64,000 nucleotides of DNA, from assembly GCF_000007825.1 (NCBI RefSeq), contig NC_004722.1, positions 2,024,501 to 2,088,500 of the forward strand, read 5' to 3'. The notes under the pieces were generated by a model. That model ran no database searches. It was not told where the DNA came from and was given only the letters and a program-made list of their open reading frames with translations. The position numbers and the translations under genes are program-made. This document shows positions 9,083 to 17,100 of this stretch, piece after piece. Position 1 is the first letter of the stretch, and every line of letters begins with the position of its first letter. This stretch comes from Bacillus cereus ATCC 14579. Lineage in GTDB: Bacteria > Bacillota > Bacilli > Bacillales > Bacillaceae_G.

Positions 9083-9310
9083 TACAATTGTGATGACAGT
9101 AATGTTTTTACTAAGTGAGTGCAGTTTCGGGGGAAACAAAAATAGAGTATGAGGGATATGCTTAAGTGAAAGAGAGAAGAATATTTAGAGCTTTTGAGGA
9201 GAAAGAAGGCTATTTGAACTATCAAAAGCATTCTGATTATGTACGGTAATTAATGTAGAGGTAATATTATCTGAATATAGTTACGCAAAGATGAATGTAC
9301 TTAAAAAGTT
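9083..9310 (+). pseudogene. Decayed T7-associated lipoprotein gene (remnant 1)
   Basis: The stretch from about 9083 matches the start of the lipoprotein gene at 11071 closely: GTGATGACAGTAATG, then codons for FLLS-x-CSFG and the KIEYE region. It carries an extra G in the GGGG run. It then jumps from GAGTATGAG straight to a GGATATGC..GTGAAAGA block that in the intact gene lies about 20 codons later, so an internal piece is deleted. In-frame stops follow. No long frame survives. The same remnant type recurs at 11936 in front of the same kind of membrane gene. Confidence 0.7.
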
Positions 9311-9373
9311 AGGAATGTAATGGGATTTTAGTGTCTGGAAATTATTTAAACTGTATAGAAGGTGAAAAACTGA

Positions 9374-10156
9374 ATGTGGAACATAAAAGAAGAAGATTTA
9401 GATGGATTTCGAGTAACATGTAGCAGCCGTTTAAGTCCTGAGGGTACTTTAGGTTTTATGATAGGAACAATAGTGTACGTTTCAGTTATGATGTTTTTTC
9501 TTATTGGTACTTTAGTAACCTTTGGTTGGGATTACTATACTACTTTATTCGAAAAAACAATTTTTAAAATTGAACTTGTGCTATATAGCTTACAAATAAT
9601 TTTTTTAATTCTATATTCATTTCCAAAAGCTCGATTTAAATTTCAAAAATTACAAACGATTGTCGTGTTATTATATGCATTTCAATTAGGTACAATATTA
9701 TTCACAGCTCTGATTCTTCCTGGAATGTCTGATTATACAATCGACGGAATTACATTAGTATATGTAAGCTTCTTATTTATAGGAGCAGTGATTGTTCATA
9801 TTGTGACAACGATTGATACGTTTAAACAGGCAAGTGAAGGTACATTTAGTATGAATGAAAGATCCGCTTCCTTTTTTAGTAAAACAAAAGGAACTATGAT
9901 GAAAGTAACTTCAATATACGCATTAATCCTACTTATTTTGATTTATTTTCATAATGATTATGCGATTGATACTTTTATTGGATATGTAATAGGTACTGTT
10001 TTACTGTACACAGTAGCCGTTGGTGTAGCAGAATTCCAGTTATTGGTGTACTGTAGATTCAAATTTAAATCATTTAATATTACGTGGGAAGAGAATGAGA
10101 GAATGCGTGGGAGAATTCGAAAACAAAATACAAAATCCAAAACGAAAAGTAAATAA
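9374..10156 (+). CDS. Six-helix membrane protein of the T7 island (copy 1)
   Basis: A 260-residue protein starting ATG-TGG, with GAAGGTG upstream. Six hydrophobic segments can be counted: roughly residues 26-50, 65-85, 95-120, 125-150, 175-195 and 200-225. The C-terminal tail is very basic. There is no signal peptide and no motif I recognise. A close paralogue of similar length lies at 12300, and both sit between a decayed lipoprotein and a decayed essC tail. Multi-pass proteins of unknown function also occur beside essC in S. aureus, but I cannot show that this is the same family. A role in toxin immunity or secretion is a guess from place. Confidence 0.7.
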   Translation: MWNIKEEDLDGFRVTCSSRLSPEGTLGFMIGTIVYVSVMMFFLIGTLVTFGWDYYTTLFEKTIFKIELVLYSLQIIFLILYSFPKARFKFQKLQTIVVLLYAFQLGTILFTALILPGMSDYTIDGITLVYVSFLFIGAVIVHIVTTIDTFKQASEGTFSMNERSASFFSKTKGTMMKVTSIYALILLILIYFHNDYAIDTFIGYVIGTVLLYTVAVGVAEFQLLVYCRFKFKSFNITWEENERMRGRIRKQNTKSKTKSK

Positions 10157-10233
10157 GGGTGAAATGTATTACTTTTCAAAAAGGAACATAATGAACTTAA
10201 AAAAATGCTTAGGGAAATCAACGGGGTGTCAGT
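10155..10233 (+). pseudogene. Fossil of the essC 3' end (copy 1)
   Basis: The bases between the membrane gene and the next lipoprotein align with the last ~70 bp of essC (3256-3323). They keep GGTGAAATGTATTACTTTTCA and GGAACATAATGAA, then ATGCTTAGGGAAATC in place of ATGCCTAGAGTAACT, just before the lipoprotein ATG. The frame is broken and no ATPase remains. It shows that this lipoprotein gene was once adjacent to an essC terminus. Confidence 0.75.
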
Positions 10234-11037
10234 ATGAAGTTAAAGAAGAAAGCCAAGATGATGATAGTTCTGTCAATAATAGCAAATTTATTAAGTGGAT
10301 GTGGTTTTGGGGAGACGAAGATAGAGTATGAGAGATTAGTAAAGGCATTGGATGAAGGTGATATGAAGACGGCTATGTCTGCGAGTGATGATGGGTATGC
10401 TTATGTGAAAGAAGAGGTTAGGGATAGCACGTTTGGGGCGGAAAATGATAATCGCATTAGCGTTGTATATCAAACAACAGGAGGAGTATACAATATTAAA
10501 GAAAAAAAGTTCTATGGAACAACTTTGCAAGAAATTGCTAGTTCATTAAATAGTGAGCAAAAAAAAGAAGAGATTGTATATAGAACTAGTATTAAATATG
10601 AAGATAATCAATCAAAAAGTCCAGATCAAAATTTGGATGTTTCGAATGTTCGATTTATATTTAATAGATTAAAGGGAATAGATAGTTTAAGACCCAAAAA
10701 AGATAAAAAAAGATTTAGTGAGTCATCCAAGGTAACATATTACTTAACCGAATCGGAATTTCAAGAAATAATTAATGATAAGTTAAAGGTGGACTACGAT
10801 AAATTTGATGAAGCAATATTATTAATGGAATTTAGTTCGGCGAAAGATTCAAAAGAAAATCCAATGGAATTCACTACAATAAGCATCACAATGGGATATG
10901 AAAAAAAGAATAAAGAAGGCCGATTAATAAGGCATGATCAAAAAATAGCAATCTATTTAAATACTAAAGAAGATAACGATAAAGCTTCTAAAACCCGATA
11001 TGAGGAGTATGAAAAACAATATTTGAATAATAAGTAA
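10234..11037 (+). CDS. Lipoprotein, TilA-like candidate immunity protein (copy 3)
   Basis: A 267-residue lipoprotein with lipobox LLSGC, the shared ALDEGDM and MSASDDGYAYVK block, and a C-terminus ending in a charged helix (KTRYEEYEKQYLNNK). The first ~60 residues are nearly the same as copy 2, while the middle (GVYNIKEKKFYG) is its own. It lies directly behind an essC-tail fossil and 33 bp before the next lipoprotein, with which it probably shares a transcript. No partner toxin gene is seen next to it, so it may protect against toxins of other strains. That last point is inference. Confidence 0.78.
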   Translation: MKLKKKAKMMIVLSIIANLLSGCGFGETKIEYERLVKALDEGDMKTAMSASDDGYAYVKEEVRDSTFGAENDNRISVVYQTTGGVYNIKEKKFYGTTLQEIASSLNSEQKKEEIVYRTSIKYEDNQSKSPDQNLDVSNVRFIFNRLKGIDSLRPKKDKKRFSESSKVTYYLTESEFQEIINDKLKVDYDKFDEAILLMEFSSAKDSKENPMEFTTISITMGYEKKNKEGRLIRHDQKIAIYLNTKEDNDKASKTRYEEYEKQYLNNK

Positions 11038-11070
11038 TGTATAAAATAAGGGGAAAGGTGTAGTTATGGC

Positions 11071-11892
11071 ATGAGTAAAAGGTTAGTTAAAAAAATAGTT
11101 ATTGTAATGACAGTAACGTTTTTACTAAGTGCGTGCAGTTTCGGGGAAACAAAAATAGAGTATGAGAGATTAGTAAAGGCATTGGATGAAGGGGATATGA
11201 AAACGGTTATGTCTGCGAGTGATGATGGATATGCATATGTGAAAGAAGAGACTAGCGAAAGTACTTATGAAGAAAAAGAAGATGGTGAACATAGCAGGAT
11301 AATATATCAAACAACCCATGGAGTATATAATGTGAAAGAAGACGACTTATATGGGAAAACAACTCAAAAGGTTGTTACTGATATAAAAAATGATAAAAAC
11401 GTTGGTAGTAATCAAAATTACAAAAAAGAAACGGTCTATAGTACAAATTTAAAAAATGAAAAATCCCGTTCAGTAGCTCAGGATCAAGCTATGAATGTTT
11501 CATATGTAAAATTAATGTTTAGAGGATTAAATGAACTTAGTAAATTGAAACCGAGTGAAGATACAAAAAGATCTAGTGAACCGAGCATAATAAGCTATGA
11601 TTTAACTGAATTACAGTTTAAAAACATCATGAATGATAAGTTAAATTTAAAATATGATAAATTTGATTCTGCAATATTGATGATTGAATTTAATACGCCT
11701 AATGATACAAAAGAAAATCAAATGAGAATAACACAAATAACAATATCGGTAAATTATGAAGAAAAAAAAGAAGATAAGCTTATAAAACGCAATCAAGAGA
11801 TTTCAACATATTATCATACCAGGGAAGATAATAATCAAAGTTCCAAAAAAGAATATGTAAATTATGAAAAAGAGTATATAAATCAAAAATAA
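11071..11892 (+). CDS. Lipoprotein, TilA-like candidate immunity protein (copy 4, divergent signal peptide)
   Basis: A 273-residue lipoprotein. Its signal peptide differs from the other copies (KRLVKKIVIVMTVTFLLSAC), but after the lipobox it returns to the shared SFGETKIEYERLVKALDEG and MSASDDGYAYVKEE. The swap of a 5' end against a constant core suggests recombination. ATG 11071 follows AAGGGGAAAGGTG by about 10 bp; a tiny ATG-GCA-TGA frame at 11066 overlaps the start and might dampen translation. The two decayed lipoprotein remnants (9083, 11936) derive from this signal-peptide type. Confidence 0.77.
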   Translation: MSKRLVKKIVIVMTVTFLLSACSFGETKIEYERLVKALDEGDMKTVMSASDDGYAYVKEETSESTYEEKEDGEHSRIIYQTTHGVYNVKEDDLYGKTTQKVVTDIKNDKNVGSNQNYKKETVYSTNLKNEKSRSVAQDQAMNVSYVKLMFRGLNELSKLKPSEDTKRSSEPSIISYDLTELQFKNIMNDKLNLKYDKFDSAILMIEFNTPNDTKENQMRITQITISVNYEEKKEDKLIKRNQEISTYYHTREDNNQSSKKEYVNYEKEYINQK

Positions 11893-11935
11893 TATATTTT
11901 AATTGAATTTTGAGAACGATAAATGTTGTGAAAAT

Positions 11936-12290
11936 ATGAGTAAAGGGGTAGTGAAAAATAGTTATTGTGATAACAGTTATGTTTTACTGAGCGCGTATAG
12001 TTCTGGTAAATCAAAATAGAGTATGAGAGTCTAATAAAGGCATTGGATGAAGGTGACAAGAAGACGGTTATACTTAATTGAAAGAAGAATATTTGGAACT
12101 TTTGAGGAAAAAGAACACTACTTGAACCATCAAAAGGCATTCTGGTTAGATGATTATGGTAATTAATATGGTAATGATATACCTAAAAGATTATCTGAAT
12201 TTAGTTGTACAAAAATCTATGTACTTAAAAATATTAAGAATGTAATAGAATTTTAGTGAATGAAAATTATTTAAACTGTATAGAAGGTGA
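11936..12290 (+). pseudogene. Decayed T7-associated lipoprotein gene (remnant 2)
   Basis: From ATG 11936 the bases follow the gene at 11071 (GTAAAGG, TTATTGTGATAACAGTTATG, a lipobox-like AGCGCGT) and then GAGTATGAGAG..AAAGGCATTGGATGAAGG. Frameshifts and stops are present from the first codons, and the lipobox Cys codon (TGC) is altered. The right half runs parallel to remnant 1 up to TTATTTAAACTGTATAGAAGGTGAAA just before the membrane gene, so the two remnants belong to one duplicated unit. Confidence 0.7.
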
Positions 12291-12299
12291 AATGTCAGG

Positions 12300-13088
12300 G
12301 TGTGGAATATAAAAGAAGAAGATTTAAATGAATTTAAAAGTACTTGCAAGAATCGCTTAAGCCCCGATTGGGCTACAGGGTTTATGTTTGGAACGATGTT
12401 TTTTATTTCATTAATAATGTTTTTTCTTATTGGAGGGTTAATAAGGTTTGGTTGGAGTTATTACCCGACTCTCTTTGATAAAATAATTGTTAGCCTTGAG
12501 TTAGTGCTTTATAGTCTTCAAGTAATTTTTTTAATTATTTATTTGTTTCCTAAGATGCCATTTAAATTTCAGAAACTACAAACACTCGTGGTACTATTAT
12601 ATGCGTTTCAGCTAGGCACTATAACATTTACAATGTTGATAATTCCAGGAGCGTCAAATTATTCAATTGATCAAGTTACATTAATGTATGTCGGGTTATT
12701 ATTTTTAGGTGCAGTCATTTTACATATTTTAGCGACTATTGATACTTTTAGACAGGCAAGTAAAGGGGCATTTAATACGGGAGAAGAGTCCTCTTCATTT
12801 TTTAGTAAAACAAAGAGGACTGCAATTAAGTGTGCTCTAATTTATGTGTTAACTCTTCTCATTTTAATTTATGTGCATAATGATTATACACAAAATATTT
12901 TAGGATTGTATGCGGGAGGAACTCTAATCATGTACGCGGTAGCCATAGGTGCAGCAGAGTTCCAATTATTAGCCTATTGTAGATTTAAATTTCCATCATT
13001 TTATATTTCGTGGGAGGAACATGAAAGGGAACGTCAGAAAAGACTAAAGCTTTATGAAGAGAAGGAAAAAAGAAAACTAAAGAAATAA
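12300..13088 (+). CDS. Six-helix membrane protein of the T7 island (copy 2)
   Basis: A 262-residue paralogue of the protein at 9374, starting GTG-TGG instead of ATG-TGG. The six hydrophobic segments and the loops between them (FQKLQT, ATIDTFRQAS, FFSKTK) keep the same spacing, and the Lys/Arg/Glu-rich tail is a little longer. The preceding bases match those before copy 1, including TATAGAAGGTGAAA. Both copies are intact while the lipoprotein in front of each has decayed, which suggests selection on the membrane protein itself. Function unknown. Confidence 0.7.
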   Translation: MWNIKEEDLNEFKSTCKNRLSPDWATGFMFGTMFFISLIMFFLIGGLIRFGWSYYPTLFDKIIVSLELVLYSLQVIFLIIYLFPKMPFKFQKLQTLVVLLYAFQLGTITFTMLIIPGASNYSIDQVTLMYVGLLFLGAVILHILATIDTFRQASKGAFNTGEESSSFFSKTKRTAIKCALIYVLTLLILIYVHNDYTQNILGLYAGGTLIMYAVAIGAAEFQLLAYCRFKFPSFYISWEEHERERQKRLKLYEEKEKRKLKK

Positions 13089-13149
13089 AATAAGTTTTGG
13101 TTTCTGAAAATTCGAACAGAATGTATAAACAATTAAGGATTGTATATGA

Positions 13150-13292
13150 ATTAATGCTATTAAAAATTAAAGTATCTTCAATATAATCTGTATGAGTTAA
13201 TAAATACCGGTAAGTAAAGGTGAACTATATTACTATCAAAATGGGAATGTAATGAACCTAAAAATGCCTAGAGAAATCAACGGGGGGTCAGT
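13150..13292 (+). pseudogene. Fossil of the essC 3' end (copy 2, longer)
   Basis: About 140 bp align with essC 3185-3323. AATGCTATTAAAAATTAAAG stands for AATGCCATTAAATGATCAAAG, then AGTATCTTCAATATAA, GGTAAGTAAAGGTGAACTATATTACTATCAAAA and CTAAAAATGCCTAGAG are kept, ending in GTCAGTATGAAG at the next lipoprotein. Stops interrupt the frame, so no protein is made. The remnant is longer and better preserved than the one at 10155. Confidence 0.8.
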
Positions 13293-14093
13293 ATGAAGTT
13301 AAAGAAGAAAGCTAGGATGATGATAGTTCTGTTAATAGTATCAAGTTTATTAAGTGGATGTGGTTTTTGGGAGACGAAGATAGAGTATGAGCCATTTGTC
13401 AAAGCTTTGGATGAAGGTGACATGAAAAAGGTTATGTCCGCTAGTGATGATGGATATGCGTATGTGAAACAAAGAGGTATATATAGTACATATGAGCAAA
13501 AGGAAGATGGAGAGCACAGTAAAACAATCTATCAAACTTCGAAAGGCATATATAATACGAAAAATAAAAGTTTATATGGAAATACAACACAAGAAATTAC
13601 CTCGGAAGTAGCTAATAAAAATTATAAAGAAGAAGTTAATTATAGTACAAATATTAGTTATGAGAATGGACAGGTACAAAGTACGGATTCAAGTCTGGAT
13701 GTTTCATACGTGAACTTAATTGTAGATCGTTTAAAAGGGATAGGGAAACTAAAGATGAAGCCCGGAGATGATATAAAAAAATTTGATCAACCTAGTACAG
13801 TTGGATATAAACTAAATGAATTAGAGTTTCAGAGTATTATTAATGATAAGTTGAAAATACAATATGATGAATATGGTGGTGGATCAATCGCATTGCATAT
13901 TGATTCTAAAAATGGTTCAAAGCAGATATTGGAAGTAAGTATTGTAATAAATTATAAGAAGCGAAATGATGAAGGTAAGTTAGTAGAATATATATCACAA
14001 ATACATACATCTTTTGATAGTCACCAAGGTAATAATCAGGATGCGAAACAGGAATATATTGATTTTAAAGCACAGTATAATAAGAAGCAGTAA
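13293..14093 (+). CDS. Lipoprotein, TilA-like candidate immunity protein (copy 5, near-twin of copy 1)
   Basis: A 266-residue lipoprotein of exactly the same length as the copy next to essC at 3324. Long stretches match residue for residue, for example YVKQRGIYSTYEQKEDGEH and KLKMKPGDDIKKFDQPST, while the lipobox flank (GFWETKIEYE against GFGEKQIDYK) and the middle differ. It therefore likely protects against the same or a closely related toxin as copy 1, though that toxin gene is 8 kb away. It is the last gene of the island and is preceded by the essC fossil. Confidence 0.78.
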   Translation: MKLKKKARMMIVLLIVSSLLSGCGFWETKIEYEPFVKALDEGDMKKVMSASDDGYAYVKQRGIYSTYEQKEDGEHSKTIYQTSKGIYNTKNKSLYGNTTQEITSEVANKNYKEEVNYSTNISYENGQVQSTDSSLDVSYVNLIVDRLKGIGKLKMKPGDDIKKFDQPSTVGYKLNELEFQSIINDKLKIQYDEYGGGSIALHIDSKNGSKQILEVSIVINYKKRNDEGKLVEYISQIHTSFDSHQGNNQDAKQEYIDFKAQYNKKQ

Positions 14094-14376
14094 TATTAAG
14101 GAGAGCATTTGCACGTAATGATAATAGCGATATAAGTGGAATAAATGTTTCATAAATATAGTGGAAAGAATTTGAGGATAAACGCCCCGATTACTGGAGT
14201 AAATGCAATAATTGGGGCCGTTAATCTGTCTGAATTTAGTTTGAATACATAACATGTTTTAGTTAGAGTATTGCTCCGCAAGTAGTTTTTCCATTTTCAT
14301 AATAACGGTGTAAAGTTTTTGTATAATCTGCTTTTACTGCTAGGTTACAACTATTTCCGCTTATAGAGTCCCCTTA
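14094..14376. other. Gap after the T7 island with an imperfect inverted repeat
   Basis: No gene is seen. Bases 14181-14193 (AACGCCCCGATTA) pair with 14209-14222 (TAATTGGGGCCGTT) with one bulge and one mismatch, but without a clear T-run. One frame over this stretch reads NAPITGVNAIIGAVNLSEF, faintly like the start of the intact lipase's targeting half (NATPISSIIGGILGYSDI). It may be a last scrap of an effector 3' part. That reading is weak. Confidence 0.35.
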
Positions 14377-15162
14377 TTATCGATACATCGTCCACATTCC
14401 AATGTCTTTAAATCCTAGTCGTTTATAAATTCGTCCAGCAGCTGGATTGTTATAAAATAAACAAAGTGTTCGGTCTTCTTTCATAAAGTCTTGGATCATT
14501 TTTTGTAATATGAGTGAAGCGTAACCATTTCCGCGATAATTCGGGTGTGTACATACACCAACTACCATAGCGGATAATGAATTTTCAGCGGAAGTAGAGG
14601 CGGATGCGATGATCACGCCATCTTTTTCAATATAGTATGTGCGTCCTGTATTTGTTTCGATAGCCTGCCTTAATATTTTCTCTGATTCATTGGTAGTCGG
14701 AAATTCAGCGATGTCACTTCGTAATTTCATAATTCGCTCTATATCATCTAGTGAGGCAAGTTTAATTGTTTCATGAATTGGTGTGCTAGGTAAGTTGTTG
14801 TCATTTAGACATTCGCAAAAATACATTTCATTTTTAGTACCTAGTTGTATATTTGAAGCAGTTTCAAATTGTTCTACGATAGTTGACTTACCAGAGAGTT
14901 TAAGTGGCTTATATGCGGAAAGAAGTGCCTCATAATCAGTGGTAATAAATTCTTCTTTACTATAGGGTATAAATGAATCGTGGAATCGGAGTAGAATTGA
15001 TTTTAATGTTCCATTCTCTTTAAATACTCCCCATAATTCTTGAAAATCTGTGTCATAACCGAAAGCTTCAATATCTCCAATAATAAACAAGTTAAGGGCT
15101 GCTTCTTCTTTTAGATAAGCGAATACTTGTTCATGATCTTTCTTTGTTAATTTTCGCATCAT
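14377..15162 (-). CDS. GNAT-family N-acetyltransferase
   Basis: A 261-residue protein with an N-terminal helper half and a C-terminal GNAT fold. The acetyl-CoA binding motif is seen around residues 200-225 (HPNYRGNGYASLILQK), followed by LFYNNPAAGRIYKRLGF, the usual last strand and helix. The substrate cannot be told from sequence. The start ATG-ATG follows AGAGGT by about 9 bp. It stands alone on the minus strand, divergent from ytfJ. Confidence 0.88.
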   Translation of the reverse strand: MMRKLTKKDHEQVFAYLKEEAALNLFIIGDIEAFGYDTDFQELWGVFKENGTLKSILLRFHDSFIPYSKEEFITTDYEALLSAYKPLKLSGKSTIVEQFETASNIQLGTKNEMYFCECLNDNNLPSTPIHETIKLASLDDIERIMKLRSDIAEFPTTNESEKILRQAIETNTGRTYYIEKDGVIIASASTSAENSLSAMVVGVCTHPNYRGNGYASLILQKMIQDFMKEDRTLCLFYNNPAAGRIYKRLGFKDIGMWTMYR

Positions 15163-15293
15163 AACGAATCGACCTCTTTTTTATTTTTCTAAATATTATA
15201 ACTTAAGTTTTTTGAAATCAATATAAAATTTTATGTTTAGTTCACAAACTTTCGGAAAAACTAGGAAAGATATGACAAAGGAGGTTATGAACG

Positions 15294-15722
15294 GTGGATC
15301 ATCCAATTCAAGGGTTAATGAAAGCAGCAATGGAAAATTTAAAAGAAATGGTTGATGTAAATACGATTGTTGGAGAGCCTGTTCAAACGGCTGACGGTGG
15401 TGTGGTGTTAACTGTTTCTAAAGTAGCGTTCGGTTTTGGAGCAGGAGGTTCTGATTTCCAAACGAATGATGGACAAAGAGCGAACGGTAACCCTGCATTT
15501 GGTGGCGGTAGCGCGGGTGGTGTTTCGATTACACCAGTAGCATTTCTTGTGGTGAATAAAGATGGAGTAAATATTCTGCATCTACAAAATGCGACACATT
15601 TAGCAGAAAAAATGATTGAATTAGCTCCACAAACAATTGATAAAATTCAATCGATGTTCCAAAAAGAAGAAAAGAAAGAGGGAAATCATCATCATCATCA
15701 AAACCCTGATGAAATCCTTTAA
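15294..15722 (+). CDS. ytfJ: GerW/YtfJ-family sporulation protein
   Basis: A 142-residue protein made in sporulation and needed in Bacillus subtilis for normal germination. It shows the family pattern HPIQGLMKAAMENLKEMVD, then a Gly-rich core (FGFGAGGSDF, GGGSAGGVSITPVAFLVV) and a His-rich tail (HHHHQNPDE). The start is GTG 15294 after AAAGGAGG. A strong terminator follows at once, so it is a single-gene unit. Confidence 0.9.
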   Translation: MDHPIQGLMKAAMENLKEMVDVNTIVGEPVQTADGGVVLTVSKVAFGFGAGGSDFQTNDGQRANGNPAFGGGSAGGVSITPVAFLVVNKDGVNILHLQNATHLAEKMIELAPQTIDKIQSMFQKEEKKEGNHHHHQNPDEIL

Positions 15723-15751
15723 AAACGCCTGCTTATGAGCAGGCGTTTTTT
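15721..15751 (+). terminator. Intrinsic terminator after ytfJ
   Basis: AAAAACGCCTGCT pairs with AGCAGGCGTTTTT around a TATG loop, followed by a T-run. Confidence 0.93.
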
Positions 15752-15882
15752 CTTGTAATCACTATGTAATAAAACACATGAAATTGTAAATAGTTTTTGA
15801 AGTTTTTTCTATGTTTCTAAAATTTTTCATGTTAAAATATGCTATAGAATTGAAACATATAAAACGAAGGTGGCTAGGTGCT

Positions 15883-16659
15883 TTGTCTGGAGGATCTGAC
15901 CAAGTAAAGAATATGATATATATTAATGGTAATCGTCGAGGTCATTGTTTTATTACATCAGGAATTACGTTTAAAGAGTTTGCGAGTAACATCCCTTCAC
16001 CGCTTCATCAAGTGTTGCTTTTAAAGCACAACTTTGAATGGACGGATTTTCATTATCATACTTTATTTGAATATGTTGAGGAAGAAAATATACATAAGTT
16101 AATTCAAGCAGAGATTGATGAATTTGATGAATTTTGTTGGGTAGATTTTGATGATGCAAGCGATTTAGATGAATTAGAGCCGAAAGAAATTGCAGAATTA
16201 TTATATTTGGCTCACAAAAAAGAACCACTTGCAAGAACATTCTTTCCGCTGTTGAAAAATAGATTTGTTTATTTTTCACATGATGACGGATGGTACAACA
16301 AAGTGTATTATCGTAGAATTGCTGATTTTGTAGGAATGTTAAGTAAAGTCATTCCGTATAAACTCGGTGCTTTCGGTAAGAAACGTTTTTCTTTCTTCCA
16401 AAAATCAAAAATTTTCCCAGCGATTTCAAAAGAATTGATTATGGGACTTATTCCACTAATGGAAGATGGTCTTTACATAGATCTAGCAGGGAAGATTGAG
16501 TCAAGAAGAGGTCTTGAAATTCCGGTATATGTAGTTGGTTCGTATGAAAGTACGGATGAGGTGTTAGATAATATCGATGAATTGAAAGAGGAAGCAACAG
16601 AAACAGGTTGGCTCATTTTTGATAAGAAAGAACAAGAGTGGCAATGGGTTGTTGACTAA
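15883..16659 (+). CDS. Conserved hypothetical protein
   Basis: About 258 residues from TTG 15883, which has GAAGGTGG about 8 bp upstream. The frame is open further upstream to ATG 15811, but those codons (MFLKFFMLKY...) lie in AT-rich promoter-like DNA and look non-coding. The protein is soluble, with an acidic middle (EIDEFDEFCWVDFDDASDLDELEPKE) and a C-terminal part with VYVVGSYESTDEV. I do not recognise a family. A hairpin overlaps its stop codon. Confidence 0.7.
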   Translation: MSGGSDQVKNMIYINGNRRGHCFITSGITFKEFASNIPSPLHQVLLLKHNFEWTDFHYHTLFEYVEEENIHKLIQAEIDEFDEFCWVDFDDASDLDELEPKEIAELLYLAHKKEPLARTFFPLLKNRFVYFSHDDGWYNKVYYRRIADFVGMLSKVIPYKLGAFGKKRFSFFQKSKIFPAISKELIMGLIPLMEDGLYIDLAGKIESRRGLEIPVYVVGSYESTDEVLDNIDELKEEATETGWLIFDKKEQEWQWVVD

Positions 16660-16690
16660 GAAAACTTGGCGTATGAAGTCAAGTTTTCTT
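16658..16690 (+). terminator. Hairpin terminator overlapping the stop codon
   Basis: AAGAAAACTTG at 16658-16668 pairs perfectly with CAAGTTTTCTT at 16680-16690. The T-run is inside the stem, so termination may be partial. Confidence 0.7.
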
Positions 16691-16710
16691 GTCATTTGAA
16701 AGGAGTACAA

Positions 16711-17031
16711 ATGAAGAAATATTATACAATTGTGGGTATTATAAGTATTATTCTCGTGGCAATATTACTTATAACTTGTCCGAAAGAATCAGATTTTAAA
16801 GTGTATGTACAGGATAAGTATGCGTTGAATTGTAATGAGAGTAGTTTTGAATGCACGCAAAATGTAGATGGTAAAAAAGAAAAACTACAATTTGAAAGTA
16901 CAGATGCACGAAATGGTGTATTCTTTATGACTGTAAAGCAAACATTTAAAACAGAAGCTGGTGTTTCAAAAGAATATAGCGGAGTAGGAATGTTTGGTAC
17001 ATTTCTTTTTGTTTCAGAGAAGACTTTCTAG
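16711..17031 (+). CDS. Small membrane-anchored protein, unknown
   Basis: A 106-residue protein from ATG 16711, with AAAGGAG 7 bp upstream. An N-terminal hydrophobic segment (YYTIVGIISIILVAILLITC) anchors an exported domain of about 80 residues that is rich in beta-type sequence and has two Cys (LNCNESSFECTQ) that could form a disulfide. No family recognised. A terminator overlaps its end. Confidence 0.7.
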   Translation: MKKYYTIVGIISIILVAILLITCPKESDFKVYVQDKYALNCNESSFECTQNVDGKKEKLQFESTDARNGVFFMTVKQTFKTEAGVSKEYSGVGMFGTFLFVSEKTF

Positions 17032-17051
17032 TAATAGAAGGTCTTTTTTTT
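17021..17051 (+). terminator. Intrinsic terminator
   Basis: AGACTTTCTA pairs with TAGAAGGTCT (one G-T pair) and eight T follow. The hairpin overlaps the last codons of the gene. Confidence 0.88.
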
Positions 17052-17100
17052 ATGCTTATGTTCATATAGATGAAGTAAGACAAGCATAGGAGGGGTATTG

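Noticed and set aside
10095..10331. 78-codon frame bridging the membrane gene and lipoprotein 3
   Set aside because: Out of frame with both real genes; it only reads through the essC fossil.
16666..16710. Upstream TTG extension of the small membrane protein
   Set aside because: It would translate the terminator hairpin; ATG 16711 has the proper ribosome site.
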